DNA of 39,616 nt from positions 1-39,616 of the forward strand of contig CABUBU010000016.1 in assembly GCA_902489795.1 (NCBI GenBank), in the 5' to 3' direction. Below the pieces are notes generated by a model. The model did no database searches, was not told the origin of the DNA, and saw only the letters and a program-made list of their open reading frames with translations. A program made the position numbers and the translations under genes. This stretch comes from an uncultured Azospirillum sp. Lineage in GTDB: Bacteria > Pseudomonadota > Alphaproteobacteria > RF32 > CAG-239. This document shows, one piece after another, positions 17,665-26,078 of the stretch; the first letter of the stretch is position 1; every line of letters begins with the position of its first letter.

Positions 17665-20097
17665 TTATTTGCAAATGCTGCCGAAAGAATCTTTGGCATA
17701 CATGGCATACAGCCGCTGATAGTTTTCCAGACTCTGTTTGACCAGATAATTGACGCTGCCTTTCGGATACTCGCCCCTGGCATTGGGTTTGCCGGCTTTC
17801 AGTCCGGTCAGAATCTCAATCCCGTCATCTACCGTATCAATCGCGTAAATATGGAACTTTCCTTCCCGCACGGCGGCAATCACGTCTTCTCTTAACATCA
17901 GGTTGACAACATTGGTGCGGGGAATGATCACACCCTGCTCCCCGGTCAGTCCGCGGTGTTTGCAGACATCGAAAAAGCCTTCGATTTTCTCATTGACGCC
18001 GCCGATCGGCTGAATGTCGCCGAACTGGTTGATCGAACCGGTGACCGCAATGTTCTGCTTAATCGGCAGGTTGGCAACGGCCGACAGCAGACAGTAGTAT
18101 TCGGTCGAAGAGGCGCTGTCACCGTCAACCCCGCCATAAGACTGTTCAAACACGATCGACGCCGACAGCGACAAAGGCGAGGTTTTGGCAAACCGGTTGG
18201 CCAGCAGCGATTGCAAAATCAGCACGCCCTTGGTATGGATCGGGCCGCTCATGTTGGTTTCGCGCTCAATGTTGACAAACTCGCCGCTGCCGATGCGCGC
18301 CTGCACGGTAATCCGCGCCGGCTTGCCGAACGAAAAACGGGAGAAGTTGTAAACCACCAGACCGTTGATCTGGCCGACTTTTTCCCCTTCGACATCAATC
18401 ATGATGGTGCCGTCATCAATTTGTTCCAACATGGCCTGTTTGATGCGGTCACTGCGATAGATCTGGGCGGCAATCGCCTGATCAACGTGCTTTTTGCCGA
18501 TTTGTTTGGAATTGGATTCCCGCGCCCAATAATCGGCCTCACGCAGAAGATCGCCGATCGAAGCAATATGAGCGGTCAGTTTTTTGGAATCTTCCGCCAA
18601 GCGGGAAGAATATTCGATAACCCGAGCCACCGCCTGCTTGTTCAGCGTGCGCAGTTTTTTCTTGTTGGACAGCGAACCGATCAGCCTGGCATACTCGATC
18701 TCGTTTTCTTCGTTGCGATCCATCAGGGTGCCGAAATCGGCCTCCACCTTGAAATAGTCGGAAAAGTCCGGATCCCGTTCGGAAAGCAGGTCATAAAGCT
18801 CTTCGTCGCCGGTCAGGATGACTTTGACGTCCAGGGGAATCGGCTCCGGATCAAGCGAAATGGTGGTAAAACTGGTTTCCTCCCCCGGCGATTCGATCTT
18901 GATCGTTTTCGAGGCCAGGGCCCGTTTCAGCGAATCCCAGGCATAGGGCTGAACCAGAAGTTTGCGGGCATCAATCAAGAGAAAACCGCCGTTGGCACGA
19001 TGCAAAGCGCCGGCCTTAATCAGGGTAAAATCGGTCAGCAGGGCGCCGTATTGCTGGATGCGCTCGACCCGGCCGACCAGATTGCCCTGGGTCGGATGGT
19101 CGAGATGGACGATCGGCGCGCCGGAATCCGGTTCGTTTTTGACCACTACATTGACTTTGAATTTGGCAAACTTGTCTTCTTCCTGCTTGTTCATCCGTGA
19201 CAAAAGAGCGGAAAGCGCGTCGCTTTCTTCCGCCGGCGCGGCGTTTTCCTCGGGCAGGAATTCGTCGATATTATTGACAATATGATTTTGAATATTTTTT
19301 AAGAACTCAATCGCCTCACGGTGACCCTTATATTTCTGCCGCAGGTTATCAATCGGATTTTTAACCGCCAGTTTAATGAATTTTTCGCGCAAAAGGCTGC
19401 TTTCGCGGCGCTGACGGTCTTCCCATTCGGGCAGATCCTTGGCCGCTTTTTCTATCTCCTCCTGCATCAGGTTGAGGTCGTTGATCAGTTCCTGTTTTTC
19501 GTTTTCCGGCAGCTCGTCAAAGGCTTCCGGACTTAAGACCTCGCCGTTTTTGACCGGCGCCACCACCAGCCCCACCTGCATATGCAGCAGGGAAACGCTT
19601 TTGCCTTTGGCCTTTTTCTGCAAAATCCGCATATATTCTTCTTTTTTCTGTTTGTATTTTTCGCGGATGATGCTGACGCCGGCTTTGTATTCGTCACTGT
19701 CCAAAACCGCCGGAATGGCAACGCTGAAGTCCTCTGCCAGACGGTCGATGTCTTTGGCAAACTCGCAGGCGCTGCCGGCCGGAAAACTGATGCTTTTCGG
19801 CTTATAGGGTTCGTCGAAATTGTAAACGTAAACCCAGTCGCGGGGAGTGGGACGGGTTTTCGCCGACTCTTCCAAAATGCGTTTGACCAGACTGGTTTTG
19901 CCGGTGCCCTCGGGGCCTAAGCAAAACAGATTGTAGCCTTTCGACTTGATGTTGATGCCGAGTTTGACCGCGCTGATGGCTCGATCCTGCCCCAGCGCCG
20001 ACATTCTTTCTTCCAGCTCTGCAGTGCTGGTAAAATCAAATTTCTGCGGATCGCATACCGTATAGAGCTGCCGGTCTTTCAGTTTGGTTATACTCAT
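17665..20097 (-). CDS. Lon-related AAA+ protease (LonB/YcbZ-like)
   Basis: This ATP-dependent cytosolic protease of 810 residues resembles the YcbZ/LonB type rather than LonA. It has no LonA-type N-terminal substrate domain. Walker A is GPEGTGKTS (about residue 61). A long coiled insert follows (about 140-300), then a Walker B-like GGFLLIDA. The C-terminal Ser-Lys protease domain has GDSASS (nucleophile Ser) and GGVNEKIEGFF (catalytic Lys). The ATG at 20097 has AGGA 7 bases upstream. Quality control is the likely role, but substrates are unknown. The EEP-like gene lies upstream in the same direction, 90 bases away. Confidence 0.92.
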   Translation of the reverse strand: MSITKLKDRQLYTVCDPQKFDFTSTAELEERMSALGQDRAISAVKLGINIKSKGYNLFCLGPEGTGKTSLVKRILEESAKTRPTPRDWVYVYNFDEPYKPKSISFPAGSACEFAKDIDRLAEDFSVAIPAVLDSDEYKAGVSIIREKYKQKKEEYMRILQKKAKGKSVSLLHMQVGLVVAPVKNGEVLSPEAFDELPENEKQELINDLNLMQEEIEKAAKDLPEWEDRQRRESSLLREKFIKLAVKNPIDNLRQKYKGHREAIEFLKNIQNHIVNNIDEFLPEENAAPAEESDALSALLSRMNKQEEDKFAKFKVNVVVKNEPDSGAPIVHLDHPTQGNLVGRVERIQQYGALLTDFTLIKAGALHRANGGFLLIDARKLLVQPYAWDSLKRALASKTIKIESPGEETSFTTISLDPEPIPLDVKVILTGDEELYDLLSERDPDFSDYFKVEADFGTLMDRNEENEIEYARLIGSLSNKKKLRTLNKQAVARVIEYSSRLAEDSKKLTAHIASIGDLLREADYWARESNSKQIGKKHVDQAIAAQIYRSDRIKQAMLEQIDDGTIMIDVEGEKVGQINGLVVYNFSRFSFGKPARITVQARIGSGEFVNIERETNMSGPIHTKGVLILQSLLANRFAKTSPLSLSASIVFEQSYGGVDGDSASSTEYYCLLSAVANLPIKQNIAVTGSINQFGDIQPIGGVNEKIEGFFDVCKHRGLTGEQGVIIPRTNVVNLMLREDVIAAVREGKFHIYAIDTVDDGIEILTGLKAGKPNARGEYPKGSVNYLVKQSLENYQRLYAMYAKDSFGSICK

Positions 20098-20154
20098 TTG
20101 ACTGTCCTGCTTAAATAAAAGGTTGGTAAATTTGCGCCAAGTATAAAACCATAA

Positions 20155-20169
20155 ACCCTAACAGAGGGT
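20155..20169 (-). terminator. weak hairpin between the EEP-like and Lon-like genes
   Basis: ACCCT-N5-AGGGT forms a 5-pair stem. On the minus strand it is followed by TTATGGTTTTAT. It may partly separate the two genes; the T stretch is interrupted. Confidence 0.25.
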
Positions 20170-20187
20170 AAATTTTTCGCCGGTCGC

Positions 20188-21087
20188 TTAAATTTTAAGC
20201 CGGATCAGCGACGGCGCGGAACGATTGCCGAGGCGCGGCAGACGGCGGCTGCCGACAAACTCTAGATTGCGATAGCCAACCACGTATTCGGTCGGCGGCA
20301 ACAGCAGATTGGTAAAACGGGAAAACAGGTCGTTTTTGACTTCCAGCCGGTTAGAGGCCAGAAATCTGCCGAAAACCGGGCTCCAGGCCGTCATGCCGAA
20401 GTCGCCGAAAATGATTACCGGATCGTCCTCGGCAGCAACGAAGGCATTGACGTAACCAAGCGCCTTTTCCCTACTGCGGCGGTCCATACCCGACAGGTCA
20501 AGGCTTAGAAAAACATAGTCGCGGCCGTCGATTTCCAAACTGACGAAAGCCGCGCTGCGGTCGCCGCCGAGACCGATGCGTCCGGCCGAACGCGGCAGAC
20601 GGGAAGAAATCATAAAACTTTTTCCTTCGTCATCGTCAGCCAAATGATAACCGGCAGGAACCAGCCCGGAAGGACTGACGCCGTTTAAAACCGGATCGAT
20701 CACCGCCAGCAAATCCACCCGTCGACGGCCAGCGGTTTCAAAAATGTCAAGCAGAGACGACGGACGCGGCTGATAAATCATCCCGAAAGTCGTTTTCCCC
20801 TTTCCTTCCCCGCCGGAAAAAAGCACCGGCACCGACGAGGAAACGACAAAGAAATTAAGCAGCAAAAGCAGCAGCGCCAAAAAAGAATAGAGATAAAAAC
20901 GGTTGAACAGAGCATAAAGCGTTATCAGCAGCGACAACAGATAAAACTGAAAGCGCCATTGGTTCAGAAACTGGCCGAAAGCGTTGCCGGCAAAGGCCGC
21001 CGCCGAAAAAAACGCCAGCAGGATAAGCAGGCTTTTCAAGATAAAATCCGTACGGAGGTGTTTTTTTCGCTGTGCAAGATAACCCAT
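20188..21087 (-). CDS. membrane-anchored EEP-fold protein lacking catalytic residues
   Basis: This is a 299-residue protein. The ATG at 21087 is chosen because the longer frame has no ribosome site and an unlikely N-terminus. Three hydrophobic segments fill residues about 15-95 (LKSLLILLAFFSAAAFAG, FYLLSLLITLYALF, FLALLLLLLNFFVV). The rest matches the outline of the endonuclease/exonuclease/phosphatase fold as in YafD-like proteins. The active site is altered: GDFN reads GDFG (228-231), the IDH motif reads VGY (270-272) and the final SDH reads NRS (288-290). A non-enzymatic or binding role is inferred. It precedes the Lon-like gene on the same strand. Confidence 0.7.
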   Translation of the reverse strand: MGYLAQRKKHLRTDFILKSLLILLAFFSAAAFAGNAFGQFLNQWRFQFYLLSLLITLYALFNRFYLYSFLALLLLLLNFFVVSSSVPVLFSGGEGKGKTTFGMIYQPRPSSLLDIFETAGRRRVDLLAVIDPVLNGVSPSGLVPAGYHLADDDEGKSFMISSRLPRSAGRIGLGGDRSAAFVSLEIDGRDYVFLSLDLSGMDRRSREKALGYVNAFVAAEDDPVIIFGDFGMTAWSPVFGRFLASNRLEVKNDLFSRFTNLLLPPTEYVVGYRNLEFVGSRRLPRLGNRSAPSLIRLKI

Positions 21088-21109
21088 TGTTTCCGACTTT
21101 TCTTTTTTG

Positions 21110-21137
21110 TTGTTTTTAAAGCTTGTTTGCATATAAT
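21110..21137 (+). promoter_or_regulatory. candidate promoter of the membrane TPR gene
   Basis: TTGTTT (21110-21115) and TATAAT (21132-21137) are separated by 16 bases in the AT-rich divergent gap. The leader would be about 60 bases. Confidence 0.45.
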
Positions 21138-21203
21138 ATGTTTTTGAGCAAATGCAGTTTATACTGAAAATAATCTTTTGTAAATGGTGCCTTGAAAAAA
21201 ACA

Positions 21204-22472
21204 ATGACAGACGAGATCCTTGACTTTTCCGCAATATTCAATCGTGTTGCTGCCGCTTTTCAGGCCGGAGAGGACGGCGTCGGCGCCTATCTGGCGGAAC
21301 TCGGCAGCGTCAAGACGACCGCCCTCATTCTGTTTCTGATGACTTTGGTGCTGGCAATGTGCCTGATCCTTGTCTGGTACGTCAAGTCGGTCGTCGCCTC
21401 CATCCAGCGCGAACGTATGCTCGAGCGCGAATACCGGGCAAAAATCGACAATCGTCTGGACAAGAAGCTGGCGCCGGGAGAAGAAACCGGCGGCGAAAAC
21501 GTCCGGACAATCGACAAAAGCGAGCTGGAAACGCCCGGCAACCGCCGTTCCAAGCCGGGCAAAAACGCCCTGCCGCTCGATTTTGACTGGAAAAAAAGCG
21601 CCGTCCAAACCGGCAAAGAAGCCAAAATTCCCGCGCCGGACGTTTTTCAGTACCAGTTCAAGCCGCAAAAACTGGTTACCCTGACCGCGCTCATTATGGA
21701 CATGCTGGAAAGAAGCGTCGACGAACCGAAAATCGCCCAGACGATCATGTACAAGAACCAGCATCTGAACAGTGAAGACGACATCATCCAGACCATTACC
21801 GCAATCAAATTTTTCATTTATCTCTGCGTCAACGGACGTTTTCAAAACCTCAACCCGCACAAAACGCTGCCGCAGGAAGACGCGGCGCTGTTTCACCTGG
21901 CCAACGGCGACAGTTCGCTGGCATTGGTGCTGATGGAAGAGCTGATCGACCGCAAAATCGCCAAGATCAGGCTGATGGGAGAAGGACGGGAACGGGACAA
22001 AGCCTGGTGCGAGGCTTCCAACTGCGCCACCATATTCGGTTCGCTCGCCGCGCTCAGCCACAACCGGCTGGCGGCGGCCGCCTTTGAACTGGCGATTGAG
22101 ATGAACCCCCGCAACGTCACTGCCTGGGGCAGGCTCGGCGACATGTATTTCCGCGAAGACATGCAGGAAAAGGCGGTATGGGCTTTCAGCAACGTCTTAA
22201 ACATCGCCGACGAAGGCATTTATACCCAGCAGATTGCCAACGCCAACAAAATGATGGCTTCCTATTACGGCGAAATCGGCAGCCGCGACATTGCCGCCGC
22301 AATGCTCAAAAGCGCCAACGCCTTTTATGACTCGATCGGCGTCAACCGGCCGCTGACCGAACAGGAAGTGAAAATCGTCGACCTGATCGAAACCAAGCAG
22401 TTTGAAAACGTCGAGAAAATCATCGACAATCTGTTTACCAGCAAAAACTTCCGCCAGAACGGCTATTTATAG
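21204..22472 (+). CDS. membrane-anchored TPR-repeat protein, function unknown
   Basis: This is a 422-residue protein from the ATG at 21204. A TTG at 21192 would add four residues, and neither start has a clear ribosome site. One membrane segment lies at about residues 38-60 (TTALILFLMTLVLAMCLILV). A charged linker follows (about 65-140), then a helical C-terminal half. That half includes at least one good TPR unit (AAAFELAIEMNPRNVTAWGR and the following ALGDMYF-like helix pair). The likely topology is a short N-terminal periplasmic part and a cytoplasmic TPR domain. TPRs mediate protein-protein contacts; the partner is unknown. It is divergent from the EEP-like gene, and a terminator and a repeat island follow. 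Confidence 0.75.
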   Translation: MTDEILDFSAIFNRVAAAFQAGEDGVGAYLAELGSVKTTALILFLMTLVLAMCLILVWYVKSVVASIQRERMLEREYRAKIDNRLDKKLAPGEETGGENVRTIDKSELETPGNRRSKPGKNALPLDFDWKKSAVQTGKEAKIPAPDVFQYQFKPQKLVTLTALIMDMLERSVDEPKIAQTIMYKNQHLNSEDDIIQTITAIKFFIYLCVNGRFQNLNPHKTLPQEDAALFHLANGDSSLALVLMEELIDRKIAKIRLMGEGRERDKAWCEASNCATIFGSLAALSHNRLAAAAFELAIEMNPRNVTAWGRLGDMYFREDMQEKAVWAFSNVLNIADEGIYTQQIANANKMMASYYGEIGSRDIAAAMLKSANAFYDSIGVNRPLTEQEVKIVDLIETKQFENVEKIIDNLFTSKNFRQNGYL

Positions 22473-22479
22473 TCTTTTT

Positions 22480-22518
22480 TGCCCGTTGTACCTTCCGTCG
22501 CCTTTCGGGGCATTTTTT
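22480..22518 (+). terminator. terminator of the membrane TPR gene
   Basis: TGCCCG (22480-22485) pairs with CGGGGCA (22506-22512, one bulged G) and is followed by six T residues (22513-22518). It begins 7 bases after the stop codon. Confidence 0.6.
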
Positions 22519-22590
22519 ACCGTTCGTACCCATGCCCGTCCGGCAAAAAAACGTCAAAAGACCGTGCCCACTTTTTACATCCGCCTTAAG

Positions 22591-22962
22591 GCAAGGCTCA
22601 ACCGACACGAATATATCTTTTCAGAGCTTTTATGAACTGTCGGATCAGGAATTTTTTATCACGACAGAAATCAATGCAATTTGCAAACATTATTAAAACG
22701 GCCGTTATTATCAGTTTATCGCTACCGACAAGCATTCTGAAAGCTTAGAAAATATGCTCAATACGCTTCTGCAGATTTCTCAGAAGGGCAAATTTGATGC
22801 GACCGGTCAAAATGCGAAAAAAGTAAAGGGCAGGAATCCGCGATTTGAAAAAAATTAAATCAAAAACAAGATTCAAATAAAAATACAGTCGTATCGGTTG
22901 GACCAAAAGATTAAATAAAAAGCGGTATTCTAAAAGGCACCTTTATGTCAGTTGAAGCTAAG
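22591..22962 (+). repeat. dispersed repeat, copy 1, with a decayed reading frame
   Basis: These ~372 bases align along nearly their whole length with 33724-34097 in the same orientation; by eye identity is clearly high but indels are present. A reading frame at 22631-22858 runs 76 codons (starting YELSDQEFFIT, ending GRNPRFEKN, then TAA) with one internal TAA at 22694-22696. Copy 2 has AAA at that codon, so the stop is probably acquired. Its last ~105 bases hold two tandem copies of an ATTAAATAAAAA-led unit. The rest of the 501-base gap 22473-22973 holds only the terminator at 22480 and nothing else I recognise. Confidence 0.8.
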
Positions 22963-22973
22963 ACAAAAACATC

Positions 22974-24260
22974 TCAGCGTTCGCGATCCTGATACATTTT
23001 GATTTGCGCTTCCAGCGCTTTCTGATATTCCTTTTCCGAAAGCCGGGTCTTGTCGATTTGCTTTTGCGGACGGCGGTCGTTGTAGGTGCGGCCGCTCTTT
23101 TCCATGATCATGTCCTTGATCTCTTTCTCTTTTTCCTTACTCTGCCCGGAGTTCGGCTGCGGTTCTTCTTGCGCCTTTTCCTCAACGATTTCCCTGGCGT
23201 TTTCCTTAACGATCTCCTCGTTGCGAGCAGCTGCTTCGCGCGTTTCTCTCGCCGCTTCGGCCGGCTGTTCCTTCATTTTTTCTCCCGCCGCCGGATTTTC
23301 CTTTTCCGGTTCTTCTTTCCGCGGCTCGGTTTTGTTGATTTCGTCTTCATTCACCTTGTCACCGGTTTCTTTCGCCGGTTCGGTTTTTTCCTCGCGGACG
23401 GCGGCAATTTCAGGCTCCGGCCGTTCGACCGCCGCCTTTTCGTCGGCCTTGACGGAAGAAAGCTCGGTTTTGACGATTTCCTCATTCTTTGCGTTTTCGG
23501 GTGCCGGCTTGGCTTCTTCCGGCTTGATTTCCGTTTTTTGCTCCGCTTCCCGCTTCTTTTCCGCCGCCAGTTTTGTTTCCGCCCTGGCTTCCGCCTCGTT
23601 TAGCCGGCGGGCGGCCTTTTTGCTTTCCTCGTCACGGCTTTGGGCTATTTCCTTGGCGGCGGTACGGGCTCTGCGTTCTTCTTTCCGCGGATTTTTCGTT
23701 TCCGTCCGCGACTTTTTGGCCGCCTTTTGCTTGACCGCCTCAACCACCACTTCGTCGACCGAAACTTTTCCCGCCTTCAGGCGTTCCTCGTTCAAAACTC
23801 TGGCGTCTGCACGACCCAGACCGGCCTGCATGACCACTTTTTCCGCCCGTTCGATCGCCGCTTCCTTGCCGATGTTTTCCTGCAGACGGACATTGTTGAT
23901 ATTTTCGTTCTGCTGCAAAATCTTCTTTTCTTCTTCGCTTAGGGCGCGCATCAGCGAACTCTCGCGCATATCTTCAAAAACGGGTACCAGAATATAATCG
24001 TCCTCGTCTTCTTCTTCGTCCATGGAATCGCGGATTTTGCGGCTTACCTTCTTAAACCCCTTGGGCACGTCAAGCGGCGTTCTGGCCTTGTTTTTGGCTT
24101 TCAGGTCGTTTGCCTTGGCGGCATTGTACAGGTTGGCCTCCCTGACGTTGATCTTCAAAGTCAGCCGCTCGTGCTTGTCGATGCCGCTTTTCTTCCACTC
24201 GATGTTGGAATCGCCTTCCTTTTCGGCGTCGTCTTTCGGATCTGAAAAAATGTCGTCCAT
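22974..24260 (-). CDS. highly charged Glu/Lys/Ala-rich disordered protein
   Basis: This is a 428-residue protein of unknown function. The ATG at 24260 is chosen because AAGG lies 8 bases upstream and a strong promoter sits just beyond. The upstream TTG extension would overlap that promoter. The first about 100 residues look semi-ordered (LTLKINVREANLYNAA, LDVPKGFKKVSRKIRD). Next is an acidic patch (DEEEDEDD) and YILVPVFEDMRESS. From about residue 165 to 390 the chain is low complexity: Glu, Lys, Ala, Arg and Pro with very few hydrophobics. The C-terminus (LSEKEYQKALEAQIKMY) could be a helix. No signal peptide or membrane segment. A scaffold or linker is possible. Confidence 0.75.
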   Translation of the reverse strand: MDDIFSDPKDDAEKEGDSNIEWKKSGIDKHERLTLKINVREANLYNAAKANDLKAKNKARTPLDVPKGFKKVSRKIRDSMDEEEDEDDYILVPVFEDMRESSLMRALSEEEKKILQQNENINNVRLQENIGKEAAIERAEKVVMQAGLGRADARVLNEERLKAGKVSVDEVVVEAVKQKAAKKSRTETKNPRKEERRARTAAKEIAQSRDEESKKAARRLNEAEARAETKLAAEKKREAEQKTEIKPEEAKPAPENAKNEEIVKTELSSVKADEKAAVERPEPEIAAVREEKTEPAKETGDKVNEDEINKTEPRKEEPEKENPAAGEKMKEQPAEAARETREAAARNEEIVKENAREIVEEKAQEEPQPNSGQSKEKEKEIKDMIMEKSGRTYNDRRPQKQIDKTRLSEKEYQKALEAQIKMYQDRER

Positions 24261-24297
24261 TAAAACTACCTTTGCTGCAAGCCTTTCTGCCGATTTC

Positions 24298-24326
24298 AAT
24301 TTAGACTTTTTTTGCAATTTTGTCAA
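24298..24326 (-). promoter_or_regulatory. strong sigma-70-like promoter of the charged-protein gene
   Basis: On the minus strand TTGACA (24321-24326, perfect) and TAAATT (24298-24303) are 17 bases apart. The leader is about 30 bases. It lies between the PAS gene stop (24330) and the ATG at 24260, so the charged protein can be expressed independently of the PAS gene. Confidence 0.7.
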
Positions 24327-24329
24327 ATG

Positions 24330-25976
24330 TTATACGGATGCGGTTTTGTGCATCAGCACCATGATAGACTCATTGGAAAGAAGCGAAGAGAAACACTCCA
24401 CCCGCACCCCGTCGCCGCGGTTTAAGCTGAAAGCTTCGGTCGCGCTGCTGAAGATATGGTTCAAAATGTCCTTTTTCAATTCTTCCCAATCGCTTACGCG
24501 GCTGAAAAAAGATTTCTGGGTTTCAAGAATTTCGGCAAAGGAAGGTTCCTTTTGCAGCATGATCTCGTCGGCGTCCCAGAGATTGACATAGGCCTGATTA
24601 TAAAACTGAAGCCGCCCGTTGGAAGCAAAAATCAGCACCGCTTCCTCAATGCTGTTTAAAATTTCCTGCTGGACATTCATCAACGCGTTATATTCGCGGC
24701 GGGCGGTCAGGCGGTCGGTAATGTCTTCAAAAGCGAAAATAAGCCCGCCTTTCAAGTGCGGCGCGCGGATGCGCCGAAGGCTGCGACCATCCGGCAGATG
24801 CAGCAGGTCTTCCCCGGGCGCGGTCACGGCGGTAAACATCTTATGTTCCTCGCTGCGGAAATAGGGATAATCGGGCACCTCCGGCAGCAGCCGCCGTTCG
24901 CGCAGATAATCGAGAAAAGCGCCGTACGACGGATGTTCTTCCGGCCAGTTGTCTTCCAGCTGCCAAAGACGGACAAAAGCCTGATTGTAAAAAACCAACT
25001 TGTATTCGGCGTCAAAAACCGCAATCGCAGTACCGAGGGAAGCCAGAATCTCAAGATGGGCATTCTGGTTCTGCCTGAGGTTGCGGCGGAGATTGTCCAG
25101 ACTGCTGACGTCGATCATAGCGCCGACGGTAGCGATCCGGTCCAGATCCTGTTCATAATGAAACGGCGTTTCCAGCACCTCAAAGCAGCGGCGTTCGCCG
25201 TTTTGATTGAGATAAATGTTTTTCTGCCGGGTTTTGTTGGCGTCTCGGGCCGCGGCGGCCAGTTCCCGTATTTCGCCGCCGCCGAGTTCGCCGCCGGCGC
25301 CGGCATATTCCCGGTATTTGCGGTTGACGGTTTTTATTTCCGAATCCGGCGTGCGCATCCACACCGGATAGGGAAGATTGTCGACCAGATCCCTTAAGTC
25401 GCGTTCCCTTCTTTCCGCTTCCTGTTTTTCATTTTGCAGGGCATCGATCTTTACCGCAATATAGCTGATGTCGCGGAACCACACGACGTCACTGTAGATG
25501 CTGCCGTCCGCGCCGCTGATGCGAACACCGTTCAAAATAAGCTTACGGCCGTTTTTCAAGTCAAAACGGTCTTCAAATGAAACGCCGTCTTCTTTCAATA
25601 GCGCCACGTATTTTGCGATTTTGTCGGCATCGTCTTTGTAAAAGTTTTTCAGGACTTCGGCAAAGGGCGTTTCTACCCCGCCGGCAAGGTTAAGCAGCAC
25701 CGCCAGCCGGCGGGAACAGCGTTCGGAAATGCCGGAAGCGGCATCGTTCACCCGGTCATCGGGATAAATGAAGGCAAAATAGCCGTCACGGCAGGCATAA
25801 AGCGTTTCCTCGTAGCGGTCGCGATCACGGCGGATGAAATAATTTCTGCGTTTTTCCTGCAACAGCCGCACATATTCCGCCGCCCCCCAAAAAATCAGCG
25901 CGGCAAAAACCGCAAATACCGAATACCACAGTTCCGGCGCGGCAAAAAACATGTCGGAAAGCAGGCTGCTGTTCAT
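24330..25976 (-). CDS. multi-PAS membrane protein without a kinase domain
   Basis: This is a 548-residue protein with one N-terminal membrane segment (about 17-36, LWYSVFAVFAALIFWGAAEY). A short helical linker and about four PAS-like domains follow (roughly 55-180, 195-300, 318-430, 440-545). PAS hallmarks include LVDNLPYPVWMRTPDSEI, VFDAEYKLVFYNQAFVRLW and IFASNGRLQFYNQAYVNLW. It resembles the sensor part of alphaproteobacterial PAS histidine kinases. It stops just where HisKA and HATPase domains would begin, and no kinase remnant follows. It may be a regulatory sensor acting through a partner, or a truncated kinase. The start at 25976 has only a distant GGAAAAAG. Confidence 0.8.
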   Translation of the reverse strand: MNSSLLSDMFFAAPELWYSVFAVFAALIFWGAAEYVRLLQEKRRNYFIRRDRDRYEETLYACRDGYFAFIYPDDRVNDAASGISERCSRRLAVLLNLAGGVETPFAEVLKNFYKDDADKIAKYVALLKEDGVSFEDRFDLKNGRKLILNGVRISGADGSIYSDVVWFRDISYIAVKIDALQNEKQEAERRERDLRDLVDNLPYPVWMRTPDSEIKTVNRKYREYAGAGGELGGGEIRELAAAARDANKTRQKNIYLNQNGERRCFEVLETPFHYEQDLDRIATVGAMIDVSSLDNLRRNLRQNQNAHLEILASLGTAIAVFDAEYKLVFYNQAFVRLWQLEDNWPEEHPSYGAFLDYLRERRLLPEVPDYPYFRSEEHKMFTAVTAPGEDLLHLPDGRSLRRIRAPHLKGGLIFAFEDITDRLTARREYNALMNVQQEILNSIEEAVLIFASNGRLQFYNQAYVNLWDADEIMLQKEPSFAEILETQKSFFSRVSDWEELKKDILNHIFSSATEAFSLNRGDGVRVECFSSLLSNESIMVLMHKTASV

Positions 25977-26022
25977 TTTTTTTGCTTTTTCCAGTTAAAA
26001 TTCGTTGTCTGTCGGCTCTTTT

Positions 26023-26028
26023 TATAAT
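26023..26028 (+). promoter_or_regulatory. -10 element upstream of tsaB
   Basis: TATAAT lies in the AT-rich divergent gap between the PAS gene and tsaB, 51 bases before tsaB. No convincing -35 is seen (TTCGTT 16 bases upstream is weak). The surrounding TTTTATAATATAAAA is nearly palindromic, so the reverse strand may also carry a -10. Confidence 0.3.
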
Positions 26029-26078
26029 ATAAAAGCAGCAACAAGTAAAATTTTAAAACCAAACGGTAAACAAAAAAG

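Noticed and set aside
22591..22962. Insertion sequence
   Set aside because: No transposase motif, no terminal inverted repeats and no clear target duplication; called a dispersed repeat instead.
23086..23997. 303-codon Ser/Phe-rich plus-strand frame opposite the charged protein gene
   Set aside because: Composition is what the complement of a Glu/Lys-rich gene gives; the minus frame has a promoter, ribosome site and sensible termini.
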